From assembly GCA_028554645.1 (NCBI GenBank), contig JAQOOI010000053.1, positions 62,001-126,000 on the forward strand: DNA of 64,000 nucleotides. Reading direction: 5' to 3'. A program made the position numbers and the translations under genes. This DNA comes from Omphalotus guepiniiformis. Its lineage: Eukaryota > Basidiomycota > Agaricomycetes > Agaricales > Omphalotaceae. Positions within the stretch are counted from its first letter, which is position 1, and each line of letters begins with the position of its first letter. The notes under the pieces were generated by a model that searched no databases, was not told the origin of the DNA, and saw only the letters and a program-made list of their open reading frames with translations. Shown one piece after another: positions 34,301-45,588 of the stretch.

Positions 34301-36664
34301 AGTTGCTAATTCTAAGAATAGGTTCAGAATGACAAACTGGACATATTTGTGGCAGATGCACTGCAGTTTATGACTGCTTTCTCCAGTTGCATCTCAGAAA
34401 GTATGCCACATATATACATATCAGCATTACCATGTGCACCCAGTGATTCACTGGTAAAGAAGCATTACCTGCCACTCTATAAGAACATTCTCCATATTGA
34501 GAGAGGAAAGTCCTCACACTGGCCAGCACAGATCCATGTTCTTCATGGTCATTCTCAAGCAGTGAAATCAGCTTTGTTCTCTCCTGATGGCCTGAAGATT
34601 GTCTCTGGGTCTTATGACAACACCATCAGAGTGTGGGATGCAAGCACAGGGCAGCAGCTCATGGACCCACTTCAAGGTCATGATAGACCTGTGAATTCAG
34701 TTTTGTTCTCTCCTGATGGCCTCAAGATTGTCTCTGGGTCTCATGACCACACCATCAGAGTGTGGAATGCAAGCACAGGGCAGCAGCTCATGAACCCACT
34801 TCAAGGTCATCATGGTTCTGTGCATTCAGTTGCATTTTCTCCTAATGGTCTCAAGATTGTCTCTGGGTCTGATGACAACACCATCAGAGTGTGGGATGCC
34901 AGCACAGGGGAGCAGCTTATGGACTCACTTTATGGTCATAATGGTCCTGTGTGTTCAGTTGCATTTTCTCCTGATGGTCTCAAGATTGTCTCTGGGTCTA
35001 GTGACTACACCATTAGAGTATGGGATGCTAGCACAGGACAGCAGCTCATAGACCCCATTCAAGGCCATGATAGTTCTGTCAATTCAGTTGCACTCTCTCC
35101 TGATGGCCTCAGGATTGTCTCTGGGTCTGCTGATAACACCATTAGAGTGTGGAATGCCAGCACAGGACAGCAGCTCATGGACCCACTTCAAGGTCATGAT
35201 GGTACTGTGAACTCAGTTGCATTCTCTCCTGATGGCCTCAAGATTGTCTCTGGGTCTGGTGACCACACTATTAAAGTGTGGGATGTCAGCACAGGAAAGC
35301 AGCTCATGAATCCACTGCAAAGTTATAATGCTTCTGTGAATTCAGTTGCATTCTCTCCTAATGGCCTCAAGATTGTCTCTGGATCTAGTGACAACACTAT
35401 CAGTGTGTGGGATGTCATCACAGGGCCACAGCTCATGGGCCCACTTCAAGGTCATGATGATTCTGTGTATTCAGTTGCATTCTCTTCTGATGGCCACAAG
35501 ATTGTCTCTGGGTCTAGTGACTTGACTATCAGAGTGTGGGATGCCAGCACAGGGCAGCAGCTCATAGACCCACTTCAAGGTCATAATTCTTGGGTGAGAT
35601 CAGTTGCATTCTCTCCTAATGGTCTTAGTATTGTCTCTGGGTCTTTTGACAAGACCATTAGAGTGTGGGATGCCAGCACAGGGCAGCAGCTTATGGACTC
35701 ACTTTATGGTCATGATAATTGGCTGAGTTCAGTTGCATTCTCTCCTGATGGCCTCAGGATTGTCTCTGGGTCTGGTGACCACACTATCAGAGTGTGGGAT
35801 GCCAGCACAGGGCAGCAGATCATAGACTCACTTCAAGGTCATGATAGTGCTGTGTATTCAGTTGCATTCTCTCCTGATGGCCTTAAAATTGTCTCTGGGT
35901 CTTTTGACAAGACCATTAGAGTGTGGGATGCCAGCACAGGACAGCAGCTCATAGATCCACTTCAAGGTCATGATAATTCTGTGTATTCAGTTGCATTCTC
36001 TCCTGATGGCCTCACAATTGTCTCTGGGTCTAGTGACTGCACTGTCAGAGTGTGGGATGTCAGCACAGGACAGCAGCTCATAGACCCACTTCAAGGTCAT
36101 GATTTTGGGGTGAATTCAGTTGCATTCTCTCCTGATAGCCTCAGAATTGTCTCTGGGTCTGATGACCACACCATCAGAGTGTGGAATGCCAGCACAGGAC
36201 AGCAGCTCATGGACTTTCAAGGTCATAATGTTCCTGTGTATTCTGTTGCATTCTCACCTGATGGGCTCAAGGTTGTCTCTGGGTCTCAAGACCACACCAT
36301 CAGAGTGTGGGATGCCAGCACAGGGCAGCAGCTTATGGACCCACTTCAAGGTCATGTTGATTCTATGGACCCACCTATATTGGTCTCTGATGGCCTTAAG
36401 ATGGTCTCTGAGTCTTCATATTCAGAAAACAATCTCTATTTTACCACCAATTCTCAACTGGTCAAGGATCCTGATTTCACTGGATGGGTCTCCACTGAAG
36501 AAATCTCTCATTTGTTTTGGCTGCCGCCTACCTTGCGCTGTTGTGTTTACTATAAAGGTAGTAAAACACTGCTTGTTATCTCATCTAGTTCGGTCTGCAT
36601 TTCACTTGATAACTTTGTGCATGGAGAAAACTGGACACAGTGCAGGTCTAACATAGTCTCCTAG
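31320..36664 (+). CDS. C2-NACHT-WD40 NLR-like STAND receptor
   Basis: About 1,640 residues in some eight exons: tiny exon 1 (31320-31341, MTTYNLQ), then 31406-31550, 31624-31775, 31836-32140, about 32200-32505, about 32554-34275 and about 34331-36664. An N-terminal C2 domain is visible (VVGANDLHVSRFAKKAPDTS, SYETSVHDESQSPVWNTDFG). A helical bundle follows (DIAAILSKLDSLKGIVAQVD, IHPYIALAWTAVSSVQKAIS), plausibly the signalling part. The NACHT NTPase has Walker A AQAGFGKSTLA, Walker B PVLIVLDALDEFG and sensor VLVTSRPELDI. Fourteen 43-residue WD repeats occupy 34547-36349, with a fifteenth degraded unit after them. Fungal STAND proteins of this build act in self/non-self recognition and regulated cell death, and the WD part is taken to bind ligand. 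The ORF is intact. Its DNA is almost free of CpG, unlike its neighbours. Confidence 0.9.
34547..36349 (+). repeat. Fourteen tandem 129-bp WD40-coding repeats
   Basis: Thirteen units of 129 bp and one of 126 bp (unit 13, one codon shorter) run without interruption. The consensus unit starts GH...V.SVAFSPDGLKIVSGS and ends TIRVWDASTGQQLMDPLQ. Units are near-identical except at a few fixed codons. A degenerate fifteenth unit starts at 36350 (GHVDSMDPPILVSDGLKMVS). Confidence 0.95.
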
Positions 36665-37227
36665 TTACTCCTTTTTTACACGATTTCATGGGGTTCTGTG
36701 CCATTGTGTATGATTCTGGTTAGTTCACTGTGTCTTTTGATGTCTTAGTATACATTTCAACTGCTGTCAAAGATTACCAAGCTAAAGCTGCTATGACTAT
36801 GTGGTAGTTATGATTCTATACAGTTGTCTTTGTCATTGTGCAGATTGGACATATATAAGTAGGCGCCACTGCTTAAAATACCACAATGTGAGTGTTTGAA
36901 CACAAATGTGCCTATTGCATTTGGAGGTGCTAACTTTTGACACTTCAATCTATCCATTCAATATTGCCAAAAAAACTACAGAACAGTCTACATGTGTTGC
37001 AGTACAACCTCGGTGTGAGGTGGGTAGGATCACAGAGCACAAAACATGAGTGGGATTCTTGCCTCGCCTGGGACGAGGAATCTAGTTCTAAGTACGGAAT
37101 CCTAAGTACGAAATCCTATGAAATCTGCTCCAAAAACAGTTTTTACATTTCTGACGACAAAGACACATTGAAGATGGAAAAGTGAGTTTTATTTTGGAAG
37201 GGTCACTGAACATTTCGTGCAGAGCAG
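36665..37227. other. 3' flank of the NLR gene
   Basis: Noncoding as far as I can see. It stays CpG-poor to about 37000, after which CpG returns. The short ORF at 36937-37185 is not convincing. Confidence 0.5.
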
Positions 37228-38678
37228 TCAATCCTCAACCCCAGACGTAACGTTTCTAGACCATTGCTGGATACTCTCCGGTTGAGTATGCTCACATTCT
37301 TCCAGAAGTCCAGCGGCCTGACCTGACTTCATGCGAAAGTATAGCATCCAAGCATCAGCTGTTTCAGCTGTGAGCTTCGTCCAGCCGCGACTCCCGCCAG
37401 ACCTCCGTGCAGGTTCGCCACTACCGCCAGGAGCGCCCTCGCCTCCATTCTCTGTAAGGTCTTGACAATCGGCTTCAGTGCGTGCCTTATACTTTGCAGT
37501 TGCTGATGGCTCAATAGTTGGCCGACGACGTTCCTGCACATCCTTGTAAAGGTCGAGGCCATCTGTCGCTTCGCCCATCTGTTGTAGTACGCTGGCTCCA
37601 TAGATGTAGTCGAGGATTGGAGTCGAAGGCAAAATTTCAGGATTCGTGTCCACAAATGCGGCATCCCGATTGTGAGGGTTTGCTGCAACGTTGCCGGCTG
37701 CTGGCGTGACAAGCCATTGCATGGTGTAACGCCGTCCTTGTGGAAATGTCTGATTGCTGAGCAGCTGACGACCGCTCTCATTGCGAGGGATATCGTCAAT
37801 ATTTAGTGCTGTATTTGGACTCTGTGAAGAAATGAGTCTCATTTGCGTGGTGAAAATAGTTTCTAGCTTACAGGGAGGATGGCGATGTGTCGTGCGTCAA
37901 GGAATGAGTGGAGTTCTTGACCAATGATGATCCCATTTCTGATATCGTCAATGTCACGGACTTTCGTACCGCGCTTGTCGTCGAGTAGTTTTAGCCACTT
38001 TCATAGCCAAGTTAGTATATGCACATTGACCGAGACATCACTCACTAGATTTTGACGGGCGAATGGGATAAGATGGGCTGCATGGGTCGCCAGACCTACG
38101 CGAGGGGAAAATATGCAGCCCCCATCGCGAGGTAGAAGAGTCATATGAAAGTCGAGCCGCAATGATGTGGCGGTTGACGACTGTGTTCGACGAAGGATTG
38201 TGCCCAGATCAACTGCTTTCGTCAGTCGAGTATATTCCTCTATGAAACAAATAATTAGGACACTTTTCACAGTCAAAGTCACAAAAGGCGTACCAGCAGA
38301 TACATCCTCAACAACAAATTGAAAAACATCGCCGTCTTCAACCTGATCTTTGTCGGCATACGGATCTGGTACCTCGCCCTTCACTCCGAGAATGGCTGTT
38401 GCAACGTATGACATCCACGCCAATGGATTGCTCGATAAAGTTTTCAGCACAGAAATCGGAATTTTGAGTCTTAGTTGCATATTTTCGTCACCGAAAGATG
38501 TCGAGTTGAAATTTCTGTCGTCCACCTTAGCTTTCTTCTTTGTTTTCCTTGGGTTCCGGCTCGCCCTCTTTCTCTTTCCTCGATTTGCCTCCTCATACTC
38601 GTCTTGAGGTTCCTCTTCGCTCGTATCCTTCTTCTGCTTGAATTCGTAGAGAACAAGGTACGTGAAGGACTTGGTCAT
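37228..38678 (-). CDS. HNH-nuclease-domain protein
   Basis: Four exons. Exon 1 starts at 38678 (MTKSFTYLVLYEFKQKKDTS) and holds a basic, nuclear-localisation-like stretch (KRKRASRNPRKTKKKAK). Exon 2 carries LRLDFHMTLLPRDGGCIFSP and ATHAAHLIPFARQN. Exon 3 carries DIDDIRNGIIIGQELHSFLD. Exon 4 (37228 to about 37822) is a long tail with LYKDVQERRRPTIEPSA and a Gly-rich segment, ending NVTSGVED. The pattern RDGGC, then HAAHLIPF, then IRNGI, then a late His resembles the HNH_2 family common in Agaricomycetes, whose members are predicted nucleases of unknown biological role. An upstream in-frame ATG at 38702 exists. I chose 38678 because similarity with the broken copy at 22422 begins there. The gene is likely a member of a duplicated family. 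Confidence 0.75.
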
Positions 38679-41541
38679 GGTTAAGAGTGATGTCACAGTC
38701 ACGATTCAATCTAGCTTAGCTTTTATCATCATCTGTCTCTGTTTCTCAATCGTGGTGCTGGGAGAATTATTGAGAAAAGCAGAGATGTTGGCAGCCGCGT
38801 TACAAGAAGAGAATTGAATATGTGTTTAGAGTATCTGTGGTTAGCTATGGGTGAGCCATTTCATCGACAAACAAACATGAGGGGATAATGACAATTTCGC
38901 AGTAGATGTCGACCCTCAGGCTCCAGCAATTAAATCCTCGCTTTAAAAGCTCTACTACGAATCATCGCATTGATCTGCGTCTATATCGGCCGGCTCCTGC
39001 ACAATATCCTGTTGTATGCGTATTGAAACAGTACTTTCGACGATTCAATGATTCGTGAGTGTGCCGAACCTTCCAGTCTTTCAGTTGCACTCATGTTGAA
39101 TGTAACAGGTCAATCTTCACTTTAGGGCGTACCTGTACACCGTGACCTCTTCGTTCGGGATGCTCATCCGGATAGTAATACTGCCTTGAAAGCGTTACTG
39201 CTGATCAACTTGTCGTAGCGAACTTCTTCGGTACTCCTTCGCTTGTGTTCTATGCTCAACATAGGCGCTTACAGTTCCGCAGCTCTCTTGAATCCCTGTC
39301 GCGCCTGCAAACCTAAGTAGTTGAACCGTTTCCTGCCGATTGCCGTGCTGTTCCTGTAAATGGTTGAACATAATGGCAGCATAGAAGGAGGAGCTGGATT
39401 GCCTGGTAAATCGACCGTTCATTCTTCTTTTTTGCGCTTCTGATATTTGTTTACTTTCTCTTTCACGCCATCCATACTCCATGTTCGATGAGGACACGAA
39501 CAGCGGTCCGACATTCCACTCCGACCTTCGCTCGTCTTCGTATATGCCCTCCCCTCCCGGTCCATGCACAAGCCACGTCGGACAGCGATGTCTCAGGATC
39601 CTGACCGCTACGGTGGCACATACAACCCTGCGAGGTAAAAAGACTGCGTTCTCCCTCAAACCCTTCTGCGTAGAGAATGAGGAATGTGAAGGACTCGCCG
39701 TTCATGGTCGCGCTTGGACTCGAGCTATACTGGAGTCAGAATGTAACGGGAAACAACCGAAGGCGTCATAATGATCACCCATACTGCACACCCTGCTTCA
39801 TGCTAGCATTCAGACATTGCCTGCCATGGCCCATGAAATACGAACTTTCCATTTTATTCCGTAACCCGTAGTAAGGTGAATTCTGATTATTTGAAGTCCT
39901 GTGTCGTACAGGATCCCAACTGAAGTTGGGTACGCGGACGGGCTTTCCTCAGAGGTGAGAGAGGCTTAGGTGATCATCCTTCTATGATTCCGGGTCTGAC
40001 TTGTCGTACAGGCACTCAATTCATTGACAAGTATCCGTGTGACAAACAGAACTTCGACTGGAACTTAAGTGGTAATCGCAATGCAACCAGGCTGAGTCAT
40101 GACGGAGAAGTGAGTGTATAACTGGTAAATTTCAGGTTCATTTTACTGAGCAACCTATACTCAGAGATGAGCGGAGCTGTGAAGAGAAAAGCGAAGGAAG
40201 GAGGGGAGAAACTCAGAATCTAAAGAACCGCGTACATTGGTGGCCTTCCTTACCTATCGGCCAACTCAGCCTTGAATCTTCCGCAGGGCTCGAATCTAGC
40301 ATCCAGAGGTTTGGTACCAACGCGCCATCCGCTGAGCGCATCACAGTGTTTCAGCGACATTCGAATTCATTGAAAATCAAACACCGCTGTGACGACAGCG
40401 GCCCCAAATCCCCGCACTATGTGTATCACTAGTATAATGCAGAATCATCCGTGAATTGTTCATTGGCATCTGGGCGGCATCCGCAGCACTATGCAGAGCG
40501 CAGACCATAATCTGGAAAATATGATTGGGTGACGCTTCTTCCGGCCCGCGCCGGAGGTGAAAAGAGCCTACCCTAAACTCGGTGATCGGCTCACTTGGCG
40601 TTCAACTTGCCTTCGTGATTGTACATAATCATGATATCTAGCACAGAGTTCCTTTCATTTCTTGGAAGGCTGTGAGAACAAATGCCAATGTATATGACTA
40701 CATGGTACGTTCACTCTCGTTATCTCTTGAATGGAAGGAGGGAATTAATCGGCATCGTTGCAAGCGCACTATAAGATTGTAAGAGACAGTGGCTGACACA
40801 GATGAATCCGCAGGCGCTCATTCCGGAAGTTCCGTCGGTGTTTCCTGGCATGACGGAATTCAATGCGATGCTCTCAGGGTAGGTGGACCGTCTGACAATA
40901 GTCTAATAGATGTGGGACGTTGTCGAAGGTGCCAGTGAATCCTTGTGTTTGTGCAGGAACTTGGACTGCGCTTAGTGCATAGACGTTGTCAACGACTCAA
41001 CGCTTTCCTGAAAGGTGAGAGGTGAAGGTCTCGGATGATTTACATGTGTAATGTCTGTGAATCTAGGACTGCGCAGGTACAAAACTTCATTCATTGACAA
41101 GCATCTATGAAAGCTTGAATAATGATCGTGTTTGTAGCCCCACGACCTTGCTTTTTGCACAGAAGCTGTAGTCATGCTGCCGTACTGTGCATGTTTTCCC
41201 GGGCCACCTCCATGGAGCGATGACAACGAAAGGTATAGAGTGTACCTGATGTGTACCACACGGAATGGTCGCAATTGCAGCGAAGCTCAATGGAATGCAC
41301 TGTATGGCCCAGATTGATTAGCGCAAAGTACGGTGATCCACACTCGCCGACTCGGAAAGATCTCCTATTGAGGTAAAAACAACGTTCTTCTACGAGTTTC
41401 AAGCCAGATGCGGAAATTTGGTCTGGGCTGACTCATTGTAGATTATCCAGCATATCAGTCGAATCGCCGCCACGAATGCTTAACCGTCTATCCGTCAAAT
41501 AGACTGAACGTGATAGGATGCGCCTCCAGTGCAGTGCGAGT
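38679..41541. other. Gene-poor stretch upstream of the peroxygenase gene
   Basis: Nearly 3 kb without a gene that I can support. ORFs on both strands at 39195-39871 overlap each other and show no domain. A short open piece near 40815-40885 (ALIPEVPSVFPGMTEFNAML) could be an exon remnant. A tRNA-like B-box resemblance near 40290-40350 was examined and rejected. Confidence 0.45.
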
Positions 41542-41543
41542 CG

Positions 41544-41552
41544 CTATAAAAG
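41544..41552 (+). promoter_or_regulatory. TATA box of the peroxygenase gene
   Basis: CTATAAAAG lies 57 bases before the ATG at 41609, a good match to the TATA consensus at a plausible distance for a strongly inducible secreted-enzyme gene. Confidence 0.6.
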
Positions 41553-41608
41553 CACTCATCTACTTTCGTTCTGTCAACAGAGCACTAATCGACTCAGTCC
41601 CCATCGAA

Positions 41609-43178
41609 ATGCCGTCTTTACTTTCACTGACCCAACTGATCTTGCTCGCTGTCTCCGTGGTCGCCTTTCCAAGCTTCCCAGAGTACCGTTCTCTTGCGGG
41701 TTTGTCGCCGGAGGAGGTCAGAGCTGTTGCGCGCACGTTCACGAGCACACCTGGTGCTCAGCCTTTGCCCCCGCCTATCAACGATACGTCCTCGAAGTTG
41801 GTGAATGATAAGTATCACCCTTGGAAGCCGCTTGGACCGAACGATATTCGTGGTCCGTGTCCTGGGCTGAACACACTGGCTTCGCATGGTGTTAGTGTTC
41901 TTCTAGTGACTCTAACGTCTAGTGGTCGCTGACATCGCATCAATAATCTTAGTACCTTCCCCGTTCTGGCGTGGCTTCTCCCGCAGAAATCATCACCGCG
42001 GTGCAAGAAGGTACGCGTGTATGGTAGATACAAACCCATTTACTGACTGTGTGCTGTAGGTTTCAACATGGGTTGGGACATTGCTGCATTCGTCACTTAC
42101 GCTGTAGGTCATGCGTCGAACGATTTATCATTTCTGTACTCACGAGGACCCGTTCCTGTACAGGCTTTCTTGGTCGACGGTAATCCGCTTACCAATCTGA
42201 TGAGTATTGGCCAAAAGACACCGGAAACAGGCAAAGATGCACCGGCACCTGCTACCATAGGCGGTCTCAACACTCACGGCGCCTTTGAAGGTAAGTTTGC
42301 AATAACTAGTTCAACTGCTCAATGCTTAGCATTGCTTCTATTACTATATAGGTGATGCTAGCACCACTCGAGGCGATTTTTACTTCGGCGACAATCACAG
42401 CTTTAACGAGACTTTGTTCGAGCAGGTAAGATCACTGCGATCATTTCATTTATCATTGATAGGTTTCCTTACCGACGTGTCTCGCTTTTGCTTGCCGTAA
42501 TCTCAACAGCTAACTACAGCTGCACAAGATGTGGGGAATGGAACCATCAACATCGTCTCCGCCTCTCTCCATCGTAAAAATCGTATCCTCGACTCCATCG
42601 CTCGGAACCCGGAATTCTCATTCCTTATACCTCGGTTCCTCACTGCATTCGGAGAGACAGCGTTCCCTCTTGGAATGTTCGTGAACCACCAGAACGAGAA
42701 CTCGACGCTGCCGCTTAGCATTGAAGACGCAAGGAGTATTTTCCAGAACAGCAAGTTCCCGGATAACTTTTACCGTCGGGAAGGAGCGTTTGATTTCAAC
42801 AGAGTTGGTGATGTGACAGGACAGGTCATTGAGCTTGCGGGGTCGTTCAGCCCTGGACAGAACGACGGCGCAGGTAACTTTGTTGTGAATCAGACGGAGG
42901 TAGCGGCTCTTGCTGGAGATGGGGTAAGTGTCCAGACTTATTACTCGATATCATCATTCCAACCCCGACTTGTTGGCGATATATCTTGACGGCCTGAGCT
43001 GACTCGTTCCTCTTTTACGCAGCTTTGCTTCGCTTACTACAAGCAGTCAAACTACACGGCCATGTTGTACCCGAACCCACAAGGAGATCTGCGCACTGCA
43101 CTTCAGAAGAACATGGAGAACTTCTACACTGCGCTGGGTGACCCGACGTGTGCACAAGTTTTCCCATTCGGTCAGTAA
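41609..43178 (+). CDS. Unspecific peroxygenase (heme-thiolate, chloroperoxidase-like)
   Basis: A secreted heme-thiolate enzyme that uses H2O2 to oxygenate or halogenate organic substrates. The signal peptide is MPSLLSLTQLILLAVSVVAF. The proximal heme motif is RGPCPGLNTLASHG, with Cys as heme ligand, continued after an intron by YLPRSG. The second motif, HGAFEGDASTTRGDFYFG, contains the EGD triad and Ser. The acid-base motif RFLTAFGETAFP keeps the Arg and Glu seven residues apart, as in the Agrocybe-type long peroxygenases. The C-terminus is LYPNPQGDLRTALQKNMENF, then CAQVFPFGQ and TAA at 43176-43178. Length (about 370 residues) and the R...E pair place it with long UPOs. Several N-glycosylation sites (NDTSS, NHSFNET, NGTINI, NYTAM) are visible. 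Six or so short introns. Confidence 0.9.
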
Positions 43179-43486
43179 ACACTCCCCGAATATGTGCTCC
43201 TCTATGGCATAGTAGGTAGAACGGACGTTACTTTCAGCTTTGAAGATGCATATTCGACTTGTTATTTATGACTCTGGACACATACTATCCTTTTAATGAT
43301 GATCAATGCATAATTATACATGTTCCCGAAGAGAAAAAACGTTCTGAATCTGATAACGAAGGAATGAAGACCGTCCGAAAAACGCCGAAGAGCTGAAGCA
43401 CATTCTACTCACGTGATAAGTATATTGGTCCGGCGAGACAGATTACATGATCTTAATTGTTATCCAGCCGCGACGTCGAGCATAGA
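43179..43486. other. Intergenic region
   Basis: 3' flank of the peroxygenase gene and 5' flank of the F-box gene. Nothing specific seen. Confidence 0.5.
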
Positions 43487-44855
43487 ATGCTCCTAACTGT
43501 GCGAGCTGCCTCTGGAAACTTTCATTTTCTTGATATTCCTCAAGAGATCATAGAATTCATCTTACAAAAGCTTCATGGCTCACCCGCAGATCTCAAGAGT
43601 TGTTCTCTGGTATGTCACTCGTGGCTTCCCTATGCGCAAGAGCTGCTCTTCAAGTCCCTGACAGTGAACACGATGGGCAAAGACCTTGATTCTCTATTCA
43701 GCTCATTACGCTTCGCATGGTTTATCACTAGGAATCTATCTCTCAGTCACATTGGTGCGAGGCACCTCTCTGCAATCCCATTCACCCGTCTCCAACGATT
43801 GGAGTTCTCAGCACTCTATTACTTCTGGGATAACCCTTCTATTTCTATAACGCATTCATCCCTTGGAAACACGCTCACTATGCTAGTATTGCATAGTGTG
43901 TTCTTTGCGCACCCCAATGACTTTGTGTGCTTCTTCCGGAATTCATCTTTCACATCACTTCGTTATCTCTGCCTTAGGAATATTATCGGGAATTTCTTCG
44001 TGAATGATGCTGAAGGAGAACCTCACAGCGAAGAGTGCTCCTTCTCGCTCCGCAGACCCACAGGTGAAGCTCAAGGGGGCAGTGTACTTGTCGACGAGCC
44101 CCAAACAAGTTGGTTTACGACTCCTCCGAATCGGCCGAAGATAGAGCACTTGGAATTGAGCGATCTTGGTCCTGAGCTCGAGCAGGCCTTAATGAGCCCG
44201 GATTTCCCTTTGGATATCCGGAGCAACCTTGGGAGAATCACAGTATGTGCCAAAGCCCATGCAGGACATCTGTCGAATGTCTTGAACAGTCAAGAGCTGA
44301 TGTTCTCCTATCTTGAATTCAAAGAACGAGTGGGTGAGTACTTTTCCTTCGTTACGTATATAAGTCGAAGCGTGCGCAGGGGTATTGATATGTTCGCCTT
44401 TAGATTTCCGGCACTTGGTTCTCTCTGATCATGTCAAGTCGAATCTAAGACAGCTTGTCCTGGTGTATGATTCGTCCTCCCACAAGAACTGCATCCAGCT
44501 GTTGAGGCAGCTGACGGATGCGAATATCATGCGACTAGAGCGTCTAGTTGTGGTTGTTCGCGCTCAGAATGCCGAGAAGGATTACACTTCTCATCCTATC
44601 GCAACATCTGTCATAGCTCTGCGACTTTTGAGAGCACTCGACAAAGTACTGCTATTGATTACCGCTCTACCGACAATCGCTGTTGGTCGCATACAGATTG
44701 TTTCGAAGGGATGGCCCAATAGGGATGACATCCTTGCTGGTTTACAATCGTCGGTGAGAACAGAGTTAGTTGATGTGACAGTAATGAATAGTAGGGAGTA
44801 TGAGGACTGGAGAAGGACGCTTTCGCCCACTAGTAGGCGATTTATGTATACGTAG
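43487..44855 (+). CDS. F-box protein, second
   Basis: Two exons, 43487 to about 44334 and about 44404-44855. The first ATG at 43487 gives MLLTVRAASGNFHFLDIPQE. The F-box follows at once (FLDIPQEIIEFILQKLHGSP, LKSCSLVCHSWLPYAQELLF), close to the N-terminus. The remainder is leucine-rich (RNLSLSHIGARHLSAIPFTR, LRYLCLRNIIGNFF, LEHLELSDLG-like IEHLELSDLGPELEQAL) without strict repeats. The second exon gives DFRHLVLSDHVKSNLRQLVL and ends PTSRRFMYT. It is a presumed SCF ubiquitin ligase adaptor of the short-N-terminus agaric type, structurally different from the coiled-coil F-box protein at 2435. The intron is GTGAGT...TTTAG. The substrate is unknown. Confidence 0.8.
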
Positions 44856-45106
44856 AACATTCAATCTACAGTCTCCGATTTATCTCATCCATTTGATAGA
44901 GTTCCCTGAGATTGGTCAAAAACGTTTCTATCGGCCGCAAATTCTAAAGGTGGCAACATCTTTGCGTCGCTGTAGCTCCTCATAGTAGAGACAACGAGGG
45001 TCCCTAGCCTTTTAATTTCAAGTTCAAACATTCATTGATGTACTGAACGATTGATTGAGTAACTTAATTTATTGACCAACAACACGGTCGATACTACTGT
45101 CAAAGT

Positions 45107-45588
45107 TTACCTGAAGTTCAATGTCAGCCATCTATCATAGATCACAAGGGAATCAGACAGACGTTTGTACGGCGCACAAGGCCCAGCAGTCGTAGTGTTC
45201 GTTGGACAAAGGTCACTCGAGGCATACATAGTAGAACCATCATTCTATATCCCAGCGGAAACATATCAGTCACAGTTTGCTCCGGCGTCGAACCGAGAAC
45301 TCACATTATAGATACAAATCACTTCTGCAGGCGGTTGTACATTGGGGACACTGGACGTAGCGTTCGAGTATCTATATGAGGGGTTTTAGCTTATTTACAC
45401 TGAAGAGTGATAATATATGCATACCCGCAATATTTAGGCACGTATTCTGTTCCTCCGCTGTTAGCCACGATGGGGTCGCCTTGTAGATCCGTCTTAGGGC
45501 ATACTGCGCAGACGTCCGATGGCGCAGAGGCGACACCCACTATCGAGAAGCACAACGAGAGAATTGTCACGAGATAAGAGACTGGCAT
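45107..45588 (-). CDS. Small secreted cysteine-containing protein
   Basis: Three exons. The start at 45588 encodes a clear signal peptide (MPVSYLVTILSLCFSIVGVASA) followed by PSDVCAVCPKTDLQGDPI and YVPKYCG. After an intron, exon 2 gives YSNATSSVPNVQPPAEVICI and YN. After a second intron, exon 3 gives NDGSTMYASSDLCPTNTTTA, GPCAPYKRLSDSLVIYD and a stop at 45107-45109. The mature protein is about 95 residues with six Cys (CAVC, YCG, ICIY, LCP, PCAP). The family is not recognised. Size, secretion and cysteine content fit the small secreted protein class found in fungi, whose roles are mostly unknown. Confidence 0.65.

Noticed and set aside
34812..36656. Long second-frame ORFs across the WD repeats
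   Set aside because: They are frame shadows that remain open because the repeat unit is 129 bases, a multiple of three, so the absence of stops is simply repeated.
40290..40350. tRNA-like sequence on the minus strand (GATTCGAGCC resembling a B box, with GCGCGTTGGTACC upstream)
   Set aside because: No anticodon stem-loop fits between the two boxes and no acceptor stem pairs, so it is at best a chance match or a very old relic.
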